A stretch of DNA of 64,000 bases from Neisseria perflava (GTDB taxonomy: Bacteria; Pseudomonadota; Gammaproteobacteria; Burkholderiales; Neisseriaceae), in contig NZ_CP136962.1 in the NCBI RefSeq assembly GCF_002863305.2, positions 1,984,001 through 2,048,000 of the forward strand. Reading direction: 5' to 3'. This document shows positions 27,493 through 35,786 of the stretch, piece by piece (the stretch's first letter is position 1; the number at the start of each line of letters is the position of its first letter). The notes under the pieces are model-generated. The model searched no databases. It was given only the letters and a program-made list of their open reading frames with translations, and was not told where the DNA came from. Position numbers and translations under genes: made by a program.

Positions 27493-27553
27493 AGTTTTGA
27501 AAAAACAAGTACAATACACGGTATTGCCGACATTTAAAAACAAGGACAACATC

Positions 27554-27838
27554 ATGCGTAAACTCGCTTTAATTCTGACCGCCGCCGCCGTTTTGGCCGG
27601 TTGCTCTTGGGAAACCTACACCAACGAATCCGGCCGTACCGCCGTACGCCAAAAATATGCTACCGGCACACCTATCGTTTATCAGGACGGTACTTATTCT
27701 AAAAACATGAATTACAATCAGTTCCGCCCTGAGCGCCGCGCCGTCCAATCCAATCAAGCGGATCATGCTGAACACGGCGAACGCGGCCAACATTGGCAAA
27801 AACCGCAATTTGCCAACCAACAGCCAGCAACCGAATAA
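27554..27838 (+). CDS. Small lipoprotein, unknown function
   Basis: A 94-residue protein. I start it at MRKLALILTAAAVLAGC (Cys17 lipobox) because AAGGACAAC precedes this ATG, not at the longer upstream option inside the nucleotidase. The mature part has NESGRTAVRQKY and PIVYQDGTYS, then a His/Gln-rich C-terminus. It shares GRTAV and VYQD with the lipoprotein at 3591. Function unknown. Confidence 0.65.
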   Translation: MRKLALILTAAAVLAGCSWETYTNESGRTAVRQKYATGTPIVYQDGTYSKNMNYNQFRPERRAVQSNQADHAEHGERGQHWQKPQFANQQPATE

Positions 27839-27849
27839 CAATATCCCCA

Positions 27850-27911
27850 AGGCCGTCTGAAACGGAGTGAAAAACAATCAACACTTGTTGCCCCACTTTT
27901 CAGACGGCCTC
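27850..27911 (+). terminator. Widely spaced inverted DUS pair
   Basis: Two opposite AG-DUS with a 38-base loop between the lipoprotein gene and glmU. It is a less certain terminator than the tight pairs. Confidence 0.55.
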
Positions 27912-27936
27912 AAACAACGACAACGGAAACCGTATC

Positions 27937-29310
27937 ATGGCTCAGACAGCTTTAAATATCGTCATCCTCGCTGCCGGCAAAGGCACGCGTATGTACTCCA
28001 AAATGCCCAAAGTGCTGCACCGCATCGGCGGCCTTCCCATGGTTGAGCGCGTTATCGACACCGCCGCCTCCCTGAATCCCCAAAACATCTGCGTCGTCAT
28101 CGGCCACGGCAAAGAGCAAGTCTTGGACACCGTCAAACGCGATGTCGTTTGGGTTGAACAAACCGAACAGCTCGGTACCGGCCACGCTGTCAAAACCGCC
28201 CTGCCGCACCTTTCCGCCGAAGGCCGCACGCTGGTGTTGTACGGCGACGTTCCCCTGATTGACGCAGCCACCCTCGAAACCCTGCTTGAAGCCGCAGGCG
28301 ACGAAGTCGGCCTGTTGACCGACGTGCCTAACGATCCGACAGGTTTGGGCCGCATCATCCGCGACAGCAACGGCAGCGTAACTGCCATTGTCGAAGAAAA
28401 AGACGCCGATGCCGCCCAAAAAGCCGTGAAAGAAATCAATACCGGCATTTTGGTTCTGCCTAACGCCAAACTCGAAGCTTGGTTGAACAGCCTTTCCAGC
28501 AACAATGCCCAAGGCGAATACTATCTGACCGACCTCATCGCCAAAGCCGTTGCCGACGGTATTAAAGTTCATCCCGTCCAAGTCCGCGCCTCTTATCTGG
28601 CCGCCGGCGTGAACAACAAACTCCAACTGGCCGAACTCGAGCGTATTTTCCAAACTGAACAGGCGCAAGAATTGCTCAAAGCAGGCGTAACCCTGCGCGA
28701 TCCGGCACGTTTCGATTTACGAGGCCGTCTGAAACACGGACAAGATGTCGTGATTGACGTCAACGTCGTCATCGAAGGCGAAGTCGAACTCGGCGACAAC
28801 GTCGAAATCGGTGCCAACTGCGTGATCAAAAACGCCAAAATCGGTGCCAACACCAAAATCGCCCCATTCTCCCATTTTGAAGGTTGCGAAGTCGGTGAAA
28901 ACAACCAAATCGGCCCATACGCCCGTTTGCGTCCGCAAGCCAAACTGGCCGACGACGTACACATCGGCAACTTCGTCGAAGTCAAAAACGCCACCATTGG
29001 CAACGGTACCAAAGCCAACCATCTCACCTACATCGGTGATGCCGAGATCGGCAGCAAAACCAACTTCGGCGCCGGCACGATTATTGCCAACTACGACGGC
29101 GTGAACAAACACAAAACCGTCATCGGCGACGAAGTGCGCATCGGTTCAAACTGCGTACTGGTTGCCCCCGTTACCCTAGGCAACAAAGTAACGACAGGCG
29201 CGGGCAGCGCGATTACCCGCAACTGCGAAGACGGCAAACTCGTTCTCGCCCGTTCGCGCCAAACCGTCATCGAAGGCTGGGTGCGTCCGGAAAAAGGCGA
29301 TAAGAAGTAA
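27937..29310 (+). CDS. glmU: Bifunctional GlmU: UDP-GlcNAc pyrophosphorylase / GlcN-1-P acetyltransferase
   Basis: GlmU acetylates glucosamine-1-phosphate and then couples it to UTP, giving UDP-GlcNAc for peptidoglycan and lipooligosaccharide. The 457-residue protein has the N-terminal pyrophosphorylase signature LAAGKGTRMYSKMPK (residues 12-26). A left-handed beta-helix of hexapeptide repeats begins near residue 265 (VVIEGEVELGDNVEIGANC). The C-terminal acetyltransferase site has NFGAGTIIANYDG. It is followed by glmS, the preceding step in the same pathway. Confidence 0.97.
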   Translation: MAQTALNIVILAAGKGTRMYSKMPKVLHRIGGLPMVERVIDTAASLNPQNICVVIGHGKEQVLDTVKRDVVWVEQTEQLGTGHAVKTALPHLSAEGRTLVLYGDVPLIDAATLETLLEAAGDEVGLLTDVPNDPTGLGRIIRDSNGSVTAIVEEKDADAAQKAVKEINTGILVLPNAKLEAWLNSLSSNNAQGEYYLTDLIAKAVADGIKVHPVQVRASYLAAGVNNKLQLAELERIFQTEQAQELLKAGVTLRDPARFDLRGRLKHGQDVVIDVNVVIEGEVELGDNVEIGANCVIKNAKIGANTKIAPFSHFEGCEVGENNQIGPYARLRPQAKLADDVHIGNFVEVKNATIGNGTKANHLTYIGDAEIGSKTNFGAGTIIANYDGVNKHKTVIGDEVRIGSNCVLVAPVTLGNKVTTGAGSAITRNCEDGKLVLARSRQTVIEGWVRPEKGDKK

Positions 29311-29329
29311 GGTTGATCTTTTATTTGTT

Positions 29330-29364
29330 TTCAGACGGCCTTGAGAAACAACAGGCCGTCTGAA
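29330..29364 (+). terminator. Inverted DUS pair between glmU and glmS
   Basis: Arms in reverse order (TTCAGACGGCCT first) with an 11-base loop. Confidence 0.6.
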
Positions 29365-29471
29365 ACCCAGATTTGCCGTTTCAATGAATATAAAACGGCG
29401 TTTTCCGACTGCCGCTTTCGGGAGCCGGAGCAGCAGTCATTTTCTCAAACTTTTGATACTAAGGAACTTAT

Positions 29472-31310
29472 ATGTGCGGTATCGTAGGTGCTATTCGCGC
29501 CAATCACAATGTAGTCGATTTTCTGACCGACGGTCTCAAACGCCTTGAATACCGAGGCTACGATTCGTCGGGTATCGCCGTCAACATGGACGGCAAAATC
29601 AAACGCGTCCGCCGCGTCGGCCGTGTGCAGCTGATGGAGGACGCCGCGCGCGAAAAAGGCGTGTTCGGCCATATCGGCATCGGCCATACCCGTTGGGCAA
29701 CCCACGGCGGTGTAACCGAGCCTAACGCCCACCCTCATATTTCCGGCGGTATGATCGCGGTTGTCCACAACGGCATCATCGAAAACTTTGAAGCCGAACG
29801 CGAACGCCTGAAAGCGTTGGGTTACACCTTCGAATCGCAAACTGATACCGAAGTCATCGCCCACAGTGTCAACCACGAATACACACAAAACGGCGGCAAA
29901 CTGTTTGAAGCCGTCCAAGCTGCGACTGCCCGTTTCCACGGTGCATACGCTATTGCCGTTATCGCACAAGACAACCCTGAACAAATGGTTGTTGCGCGCA
30001 TGGGCTGCCCGCTGTTGGTGGCCTTGGGCGACCAAGAAACCTTTATCGCTTCCGACGTATCTGCCGTGATCGCCTTTACCCGCCGCATTGCTTACTTGGA
30101 AGACGGCGATATCGCCCTGCTGAACGCAAACGGCATCGAAAAACTGCTCGACAAAACCGGTGCGCAAACCGAACGCGCGATTAAAGTGTCCGAATTGTCT
30201 TTGGCTTCTTTGGAGTTGGGCCCATACAGCCACTTCATGCAAAAAGAAATCCACGAACAACCCCGCGCCATCGCCGATACTGCCGAAGTCTTCTTAGATG
30301 GCGGTTTCGAACCTGAAAACTTCGGTGCGAATGCACGCGAAGTGTTCGACGATATCCACAGCATCAAAATCCTTGCCTGCGGTACGTCCTACTATGCCGC
30401 GCTGACTGCTAAATACTGGCTCGAATCCATCGCCAAAGTGCCGACCGACGTGGAAATCGCCAGCGAATACCGCTACCGCGACGTGATTGCCGATCCGAAA
30501 CAACTGGTCATCACCATTTCCCAATCCGGCGAAACTTTGGACACCATGGAAGCCCTGAAATACGCGCAATCCTTGGGACACAAACACAGCCTGTCTATTT
30601 GTAACGTGATGGAATCCGCCCTGCCGCGTGAAAGCGAGTTGGTACTGTACACACGCGCCGGTGCAGAAATCGGTGTTGCCTCTACCAAAGCGTTCACGAC
30701 CCAACTGGTTGTCCTGTTCGGCTTGGCTGTTACCTTGGGCAAACAACGCGGCCTGGTTTCCGACGAGCAAGCAAGTGCATACGTTGAAGAATTGCGCCAA
30801 CTGCCGGGCAGCATTCAGCACGTTCTCAATCTTGAGCCGCAAATCGCCGCTTGGGCGCAAAAATTTGCCAAGAAAACCAGCGCACTCTTCCTGGGTCGCG
30901 GTATCCACTTCCCAATCGCCCTTGAGGGCGCATTGAAGCTGAAAGAGATTACCTACATCCACGCCGAAGCGTATCCTGCGGGTGAGCTGAAACACGGCCC
31001 GTTGGCTTTGGTGGACGAGAACATGCCTGTTGTCGTGATTGCCCCGAACGACAGCCTGTTGGATAAAGTGAAAGCCAATATGCAGGAAGTCGGCGCACGC
31101 GGCGGCGAACTCTTTGTCTTCGCCGATCTCGACAGCAACTTCAACGCCACCGAAGGCGTGCACGTTATCCGCGCCCCACGCCACGTCGGCGTACTCTCGC
31201 CGATTGTGCACACCATCCCCGTGCAGCTCCTGTCTTACCACGCCGCCCTCGCACGCGGTACAGACGTGGACAAACCGCGCAACTTGGCTAAATCGGTAAC
31301 GGTTGAATAA
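29472..31310 (+). CDS. glmS: Glutamine-fructose-6-phosphate aminotransferase
   Basis: GlmS makes glucosamine-6-phosphate from fructose-6-phosphate and glutamine. The 612-residue protein has Cys2 as the N-terminal nucleophile (MCGIVGAI) of the class II glutaminase domain, with RWATHGGV, and two SIS sugar-isomerase domains ([18 protein letters not shown]). The C-terminal KSVTVE ending is typical. No self-cleaving ribozyme is expected, as that occurs in Gram-positives, and none is seen in the leader. Confidence 0.97.
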   Translation: MCGIVGAIRANHNVVDFLTDGLKRLEYRGYDSSGIAVNMDGKIKRVRRVGRVQLMEDAAREKGVFGHIGIGHTRWATHGGVTEPNAHPHISGGMIAVVHNGIIENFEAERERLKALGYTFESQTDTEVIAHSVNHEYTQNGGKLFEAVQAATARFHGAYAIAVIAQDNPEQMVVARMGCPLLVALGDQETFIASDVSAVIAFTRRIAYLEDGDIALLNANGIEKLLDKTGAQTERAIKVSELSLASLELGPYSHFMQKEIHEQPRAIADTAEVFLDGGFEPENFGANAREVFDDIHSIKILACGTSYYAALTAKYWLESIAKVPTDVEIASEYRYRDVIADPKQLVITISQSGETLDTMEALKYAQSLGHKHSLSICNVMESALPRESELVLYTRAGAEIGVASTKAFTTQLVVLFGLAVTLGKQRGLVSDEQASAYVEELRQLPGSIQHVLNLEPQIAAWAQKFAKKTSALFLGRGIHFPIALEGALKLKEITYIHAEAYPAGELKHGPLALVDENMPVVVIAPNDSLLDKVKANMQEVGARGGELFVFADLDSNFNATEGVHVIRAPRHVGVLSPIVHTIPVQLLSYHAALARGTDVDKPRNLAKSVTVE

Positions 31311-31331
31311 GCAATAAACCCGGTTAAAAAA

Positions 31332-31370
31332 AGGCCGTCTGAAACCTGAGATTTGGGTTTCAGACGGCCT
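31332..31370 (+). terminator. Inverted DUS pair downstream of glmS
   Basis: A pair with extended arms (GAAACCTGAG/TTTGGGTTTC). The downstream arm ends in GGCCT directly against the IS element, and GGCCT recurs after the IS at 34232-34236. Confidence 0.8.
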
Positions 31371-31977
31371 GAGACCTTTGCAAAATTCCCCAAAGTCCCC
31401 TAAATTCCCATCAAGACATTTAGGGGATTTTTCATGACCTCCTTCTTCCAGCAAACCGCCCAAGCCATGATCGCCAAACACATCGACCGTTTCCCGCTAT
31501 TGAAGTTGGATCAGGTGATTGATTGGCAGCCGATCGAACAATACCTGAATCGTCAAAGAACCCGTTACCTTAGAGACCACCGCGGCCGTCCGGCCTATCC
31601 CCTGTTATCCATGTTCAAAGCCGTCCTGCTCGGACAATGGCACAGCCTCTCCGATCCCGAACTCGAACACAGCCTCATCACCCGCATCGATTTCAACCTG
31701 TTTTGCCGTTTTGACGAACTGAGTATCCCCGATTACAGCACCTTATGCCGCTACCGCAACTGGCTGGCGCAAGACAACACCCTGTCCGAATTGCTCAAAC
31801 TGATTAATCGACAACTGACCGAAAAAGGCCTAAAAATAGAGAAAGCATCTGCTGCCGTCATTGACGCCACCATTATTCAAACCGCCGGCAGCAAACAACG
31901 CCAGGCCATAGAAGTTGATGAGGAAGGACAAGTCAGTGGCCAAACCACACCGAGTAAGGACAAAGATGCCCGCTGGA

Positions 31978-31982
31978 CAAAG
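31978..31982 (+). repeat. Target-site duplication CAAAG, left copy
   Basis: CAAAG precedes the phage-derived insert and is repeated at 33625-33629. The uninterrupted transposase frame contains it once. Confidence 0.75.
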
Positions 31983-32081
31983 TGTGCTTTCGCCTATACC
32001 TGCCATCGCAGCCACATCGGCAAGCGACAGTCCCTTCATTTTGATTTCCGCCCGTATCATTTCAGGATGCATACCACTCAT
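31983..32081 (-). pseudogene. Ner/Nlp-like phage DNA-binding protein, truncated
   Basis: Read leftward from ATG at 32081 (AGGAAAACG before it), 33 codons remain: MSGMHPEMIRAEIKMKG, then LSLADVAAMAGIGEST. This is the N-terminal half of the helix-turn-helix found in Ner of Mu-like phages and in Nlp/SfsB. The frame then runs into IS sequence, losing the rest of the domain. In Mu, Ner represses early transcription. Confidence 0.65.
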
Positions 32082-32105
32082 CGTTTTCCTTTCTTTATTA
32101 TCTAG

Positions 32106-32135
32106 ACAGGTCGTCCGCCGTTTCAGACGACCTGT
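32106..32135. terminator. Stem-loop containing a mucosa-dialect DUS
   Basis: ACAGGTCGTC and GACGACCTGT form a 10-base stem. The right arm contains the reverse complement of AGGTCGTCTGAA (32122-32133). It lies between the ner-like stub and the 70-residue gene. Confidence 0.6.
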
Positions 32136-32144
32136 TTAACCTTA

Positions 32145-32357
32145 TTAAATTCGACGAATAAAGTTCCAAGTATCAGCATTCAAACCTATAGCACAGGCAT
32201 CGTAATAACCGCCTTTCACTTCGGTTTTCTCTCCACCCAACCATTCGATGACGAATTTTTTAGTCTTCCCGCGACCATATTCCAATATCCGCCCCACTGT
32301 ACTTTCTTGATTCATATCCCAATCGTTCATCTGCATAATATTTGCAATGTGCTTCAT
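32145..32357 (-). CDS. Small phage-remnant protein, unknown function
   Basis: A 70-residue protein. I start it at MKHIANIMQMNDWDMNQ (32357) because GGAATC lies eight bases upstream. A start 11 codons earlier is also open. It contains GRGKTKKFVIEWLGG and KGGYYDACAIGLNADTW and no recognised domain. It is transcribed away from the repressor, first in the early direction of the remnant. Confidence 0.5.
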   Translation of the reverse strand: MKHIANIMQMNDWDMNQESTVGRILEYGRGKTKKFVIEWLGGEKTEVKGGYYDACAIGLNADTWNFIRRI

Positions 32358-32417
32358 TTTGATTCCTTTCTGTATAAAGTATCTAAGCAAAACCGCTTAA
32401 TCGGTCGTCCGAACCGT

Positions 32418-32429
32418 TTCAGACGACCT
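32418..32429 (-). other. Mucosa-dialect DUS in the phage remnant
   Basis: The reverse complement of AGGTCGTCTGAA, partly mirrored by GGTCGTCCGAA at 32403-32413. Confidence 0.7.
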
Positions 32430-32582
32430 GTTAAACAGTCTCCTTCCTGACGGGCCGAATACCCGTCATTTTTTTGGCTATTTCCAAATTGTTAAAGAAC
32501 ACTGCAAAATCGGTTATACTGTTTTAAAGTTGCCGTTTCGCTGTTTTTAACATTATATAACTTGGAAATTATTTCGCAACTA

Positions 32583-32680
32583 AAATTTCCATGCTTTTCT
32601 ATGTTGTTTTGACAAGTGATTGTTTTAAATATGAAAATAATTTCTAAGATTTTTTCCATGTTTTTAATTGGAGCATGGAA
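32583..32680 (+). promoter_or_regulatory. Candidate repressor operators ahead of the phage repressor gene
   Basis: The A+T-rich 280-base interval between the divergent genes has three copies of TTCCATG/CATGGAA: about 32586, about 32653 and, inverted, about 32672-32679 overlapping the repressor start. Repeats of this kind between c and the early genes are where Mu-type repressors bind. Motif-based only. Confidence 0.4.
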
Positions 32681-33445
32681 ATGAAAGAGCCAAAATTCAG
32701 CATCTCTGAAATTCAGAATTTGATTACCCAGTTGAATCTGATAAGCCTGCCGAATACAACACGCGCCATTCAATACAGGGCAGAAAGAGAACATTGGGAA
32801 TATGAAGAAGCACCTTCACAAGGTGGGAAGAAAGGTGTTAAAAGAATCTACCCTCTTCCTCCTTATGTTATTGATGAATTGGAACAAAAAGGCTTGCTCC
32901 ATTTGATAGATGGCGCGGAAACAGACACACCGCTTGAAGTCCGCAACACTCAACCCGATGTAGCGCATATCGAAAATATGGATTACGCAGACTGGGCGGC
33001 ACGTCAGGATACGCGCGACATCGTACCCGTCCGCTATTACAAAGAAGTCTTCGCCAGCGCAGGCAGCGGCGCAATACCGTGGGATACCAACCCCGAAGCC
33101 ATGTGGTTCCGAACCGCCTTCTTCAAACACCTGCAGCTCTCCCCCGCAGACTGCTTCTGTACCCGCATCGACGGGGACAGCATGTTCCCAACCCTAATCG
33201 ACCAAGGCACCGTCCTATGGCAAACCGCCACGCGCTACACCCGCGAAGGAATCTACCTGTTCCGGCAGCAAGACGAACTCCGGGTCAAACGCCTGCAACG
33301 CCTGACCGCCGATACACTCAATATCATCAGCGACAACCCAAATAAATCCATCTACCCGACAACCCAACTAACCCTGTCTGCCTCCACCCCCGCCGACTTC
33401 CAAATCCTCGGCAAATACCTCTGGAGCTGCGGCATATCAAAATAA
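32681..33445 (+). CDS. Mu-like phage repressor with S24 peptidase-like C-terminus
   Basis: A 254-residue protein. The N-terminal region (about 1-75) fits a Mu-type DNA-binding domain (ISEIQNLITQLNLISLPNTTRA, then YPLPPYVIDEL). The C-terminal half is a LexA/CI-like S24 domain with RIDGDSMFPTLIDQGTVLW (the serine in GDSM) and the lysine in LRVKRLQRL. Such repressors hold the prophage silent and may self-cleave on DNA damage. I take the second ATG (32681), seven bases after GGAG. It seems intact, so it could give immunity to related phages. Confidence 0.8.
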   Translation: MKEPKFSISEIQNLITQLNLISLPNTTRAIQYRAEREHWEYEEAPSQGGKKGVKRIYPLPPYVIDELEQKGLLHLIDGAETDTPLEVRNTQPDVAHIENMDYADWAARQDTRDIVPVRYYKEVFASAGSGAIPWDTNPEAMWFRTAFFKHLQLSPADCFCTRIDGDSMFPTLIDQGTVLWQTATRYTREGIYLFRQQDELRVKRLQRLTADTLNIISDNPNKSIYPTTQLTLSASTPADFQILGKYLWSCGISK

Positions 33446-33474
33446 ACAACTTCCCGATAATTCCCATGACAAAA

Positions 33475-33519
33475 AAAGCGCGAAACTGACAAAAAACTGT
33501 CAGATTTCGCGCTTTTTTC
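33475..33519 (+). terminator. Terminator behind the phage repressor
   Basis: A long stem (AAAGCGCGAAA/CTGACA and complements around AAAAAC) with a T-run, 30 bases after the stop codon. The A+T-rich 100 bases to the right, with repeated AATTTCC, would be the phage end where transposase binds (inference). Confidence 0.8.
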
Positions 33520-33624
33520 GCAATTCTAAAATTTCCACCACTTTTTTAAATTTCCTTATCCTTTCAATAATTTCCGCCTTTTTTTCTCGTTATATATCTA
33601 TGACAAAACTAACACCACCCCACA

Positions 33625-33629
33625 CAAAG
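33625..33629 (+). repeat. Target-site duplication CAAAG, right copy
   Basis: The second copy of CAAAG, after which the IS transposase frame resumes. Confidence 0.75.
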
Positions 33630-34383
33630 AAAAACGGCCTCTACAAACTCGGTTACAAACAACATACCCGTACCGATGAGGAAGGCTATATCGAGAAACT
33701 GCACATTACCCCCGCCAATGCCCATGAGTGCAAACACCTGTTGCCTTTGTTGGAAGGCATTGCTGAAAGTACGACCGTCTATGCCGACAAAGGCTATGAC
33801 AGTGAGGAAAACCGGCAACATCTGAAAGAGCATCGGCTGCAGGACGGCATTATGCGCAAAGCCCATCGCAAACATCCACTGTCGGAAGCGCAAACCAAAC
33901 GCAACCGATATTTGTCGAAAACCCGTTATGTGGTCGAACAAAGCTTTGGTACGCTGCACCGTAAGTTCCGCTATGCTAGGGCAGCCTATTTTGGTCTGCT
34001 CAAAGTGAGTGCGCAAAGCCATCTGAAGGCGATGTGAATCTTTTGAAAGCCGCCAACAGGCTAAGTGCGCCTGTTGCCGCCTAAAAGGTGACCGGATGCC
34101 TGATTAATCAGGCATCCAAGGGGAATTAAGGGGGTATTTGAGTAGAGTCAGGAGTGATTTGGAATGGAAACAGCCGAAAATCTATGTTTAGGTTTCGGCT
34201 GTCGGGGGAAAAGGAATTTTGCAAAGGTCTCGGCCTTTATGTTTGTCGGTTTCAGTAATAGAGAGGCTATTTATGATGTCTTTGCTTTCATTATAAATGT
34301 ACAACAACAGCTGATTGTGACTGATATTTTATTGATTAGAGTTGCCTCTGATGACAAGATCAGCAAACCGACAGAATGAAAAC

Positions 34384-34413
34384 AGGCCGTCTGAAAAATC
34401 TTTCAGACGGCCT
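34384..34413. terminator. Inverted DUS pair downstream of the M16 pair
   Basis: A tight pair 17 bases past the M16 stop codon. Between it and the IS end (34232-34383) I see only A+T-rich sequence with no credible gene. A 71-codon open frame crosses the IS border and is not supported. Confidence 0.8.
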
Positions 34414-34429
34414 GTTGTTTTAAAGCGTT

Positions 34430-35728
34430 TTATTCTGCACCGACAACGACGGTGTTGAGGTCTTTGAATTTGATGCGGCGTTGCCATGCGTCGCGGACTT
34501 GTTTGACGGTCAGGCTGTTGATGGCTTTGGGATAGGCTTCCAAGTAGTCGTTGGGCAGGTCGTAGAGGCCGATCAGGCTCAGGTAGTTGAGCAGCTTGTC
34601 GTTGGAGTCGTAGCGCAGGGGAAAGCTGCCGACGATGTTGGCTTTGGCCTGTTTCAGCTCGGCTTCGGTCGGGCCTTCGGCGATAAACTGCTCGATGACG
34701 GCTTGGGTGTCAGCCAGTGAGGCTTTGGTGTTTTTCTTTTGGGTGGAATAGGAAACGGCAAACGTGCCTTCTTCTGTCGCCGGGGCGAGGCTGCTGTATA
34801 CGCCGTAGGTGTAGCCGTGTTGGTCGCGCAAAACTTTCATGAGGCGGCTGTCGAAACCGCCGCCGCCGAGGATGTAGTTGCCGGCAACGAGGGCGTAGTA
34901 GTCGGGGTCGTGGCGTTTGATGAGGGAGGTGCCGAGCAGGACTTGTGCCTGTGTGCCGGCAAAGGGGATGTCGCGGCGTTGGGCGGTTTGTTTGGGAACG
35001 GGCGGGATGGCATGGGTTGCGGTGGCTTTGGTCGGCAGGTCTTTGAGGACGCGTTCGACCAGTTGCTCTGCCTGTTTGCGGTTGAGGTCGCCGACGATGG
35101 CGACGATGGCGTTGTCTTTGCCGTAGTGGGTGCGGTGGAAGGCGCGGATGTCGTCCAGACTAACTTGTTTAAGGCTGTCGACGGTTATGTTTGCGCCACT
35201 GCCGTAAGGGTGATTCGGGTAGATGAGCTTGGTCAGTTCGCGCGTGGCGGTGTAGTCGGGGGTGGTTTCCTGTTGTTGCAAGCCGGTAATGGATTGGATT
35301 TGACGGCGGCGGAAAACGGCTTCGTCAAAACGCGGACGGGTTAGCGAGTGGTTGAGCAAGTTGGCGGCTTTGTCGCGGATGTCGGCTTTGCTGAGGCTGC
35401 GGAAGCCTGCGGATGCACTTTCGGCATTGCTGTCGCTGCTGATTTGTGCGCCGATGTTGTCGGCTTCGGCATTGAAGGCTTCTTCGTCCAGCTCTTGGGT
35501 GCCGTCGGTCAGGAGGGCGGCGGTAAATTCGGCAACTTGGCTTTTGCCGTCCGGATTGGCGACGCTGCCTGCGCCCTTGAAGCTGACTTCAAGGTCGATG
35601 ATGGGGTTTTCGTGGCGTTCGACAAGGAGGATTTGGGTGCCGTCGCGGTTGCGCCAGCGTTGGATGTCGGTGGCGGCTTGGACGCTTAAGGGCAGGAGTA
35701 GGGCAAGGGCGAGCAGGGTGGGTTTCAT
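34430..35728 (-). CDS. M16-family peptidase homologue, probably non-catalytic subunit
   Basis: A 432-residue exported protein (signal peptide ending VQAA). It has the M16 fold but lacks the inverted zinc motif HxxEH: where it should be, the sequence is KSQVAEFTAALLTDGTQ. The C-terminal half keeps the substrate-binding Arg/Tyr region (FPLRYDSNDKLLNYL). In paired M16 enzymes one subunit carries zinc and the other supplies this Arg-Tyr site. Its upstream neighbour at 35787 has the zinc motif, so the two probably form a periplasmic heterodimer. Confidence 0.85.
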   Translation of the reverse strand: MKPTLLALALLLPLSVQAATDIQRWRNRDGTQILLVERHENPIIDLEVSFKGAGSVANPDGKSQVAEFTAALLTDGTQELDEEAFNAEADNIGAQISSDSNAESASAGFRSLSKADIRDKAANLLNHSLTRPRFDEAVFRRRQIQSITGLQQQETTPDYTATRELTKLIYPNHPYGSGANITVDSLKQVSLDDIRAFHRTHYGKDNAIVAIVGDLNRKQAEQLVERVLKDLPTKATATHAIPPVPKQTAQRRDIPFAGTQAQVLLGTSLIKRHDPDYYALVAGNYILGGGGFDSRLMKVLRDQHGYTYGVYSSLAPATEEGTFAVSYSTQKKNTKASLADTQAVIEQFIAEGPTEAELKQAKANIVGSFPLRYDSNDKLLNYLSLIGLYDLPNDYLEAYPKAINSLTVKQVRDAWQRRIKFKDLNTVVVGAE

Positions 35729-35745
35729 GTTGTGGCTTTCTGTTA

Positions 35746-35781
35746 AGGCCGTCTGAAAGGTTATGGGCTTTCAGACGGCCT
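35746..35781. terminator. Inverted DUS pair between the two M16 genes
   Basis: It lies in the 58-base gap between the catalytic and non-catalytic M16 genes, so it may reduce expression of the second gene or give it separate control. Confidence 0.65.
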
Positions 35782-35786
35782 GATGT

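Larger units (their letters stand above)
31983..33624. mobile_element. Internally deleted Mu-like prophage remnant (immunity region)
   Basis: The insert starts TGTG and ends CACA and is flanked by CAAAG on both sides, the TG...CA ends and 5-base duplication made by Mu-type transposases. Contents, read from the right end leftward as in phage Mu: a c-type repressor, an operator region, a 70-residue early gene and a ner-like gene cut off at the left boundary. Transposase A, B and all late genes are missing. Two mucosa-dialect DUS lie within. Confidence 0.7.
31434..34084 (+). pseudogene. IS1106-like transposase, interrupted
   Basis: The N-terminal part (31434-31982, 183 codons) has MTSFFQQTAQAMIAKHIDRF, the helical N-terminal domain and VIDATIIQTAGSKQRQ with the first catalytic Asp. 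The frame resumes after the insert at 33625 with KKNGLYKLGYKQHTRTDEEG, VYADKGYDSEENR (second Asp) and a C-terminal Glu region (VVEQSFGTLHRKFRYARA). After KAM a short deletion relative to relatives shifts the frame to TGA at 34035-34037. The original frame, NLLKAANRLSAPVAA, ends at 34084. Both defects would abolish transposition. Confidence 0.9.
31371..34231 (+). mobile_element. IS5-family (IS1106-like) insertion sequence, split by a phage remnant
   Basis: Ends are inverted repeats: GAGACCTTTGCAAAATTCC at the left (31371-31389) and its exact complement at the right (34213-34231). A 5-base direct repeat GGCCT flanks the element. Without the 1.64-kb insert at 31983-33624 the IS would be about 1.2 kb, normal for this family. 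The target is the outer edge of a DUS. The transposase is doubly inactivated: by the insert and by a 3' frameshift. Confidence 0.85.

Noticed and set aside
29365..29471. glmS ribozyme
   Set aside because: Known only in Gram-positive relatives, and the leader is too short and lacks the core.
31983..33624. A complete prophage
   Set aside because: Only repressor, one small early gene and a ner stub are present; transposase, head, tail and lysis genes are missing.
34164..34379. A 71-codon gene across the IS right border
   Set aside because: It starts inside the IS terminal region and runs into flanking sequence without a ribosome-binding site or recognisable domain.
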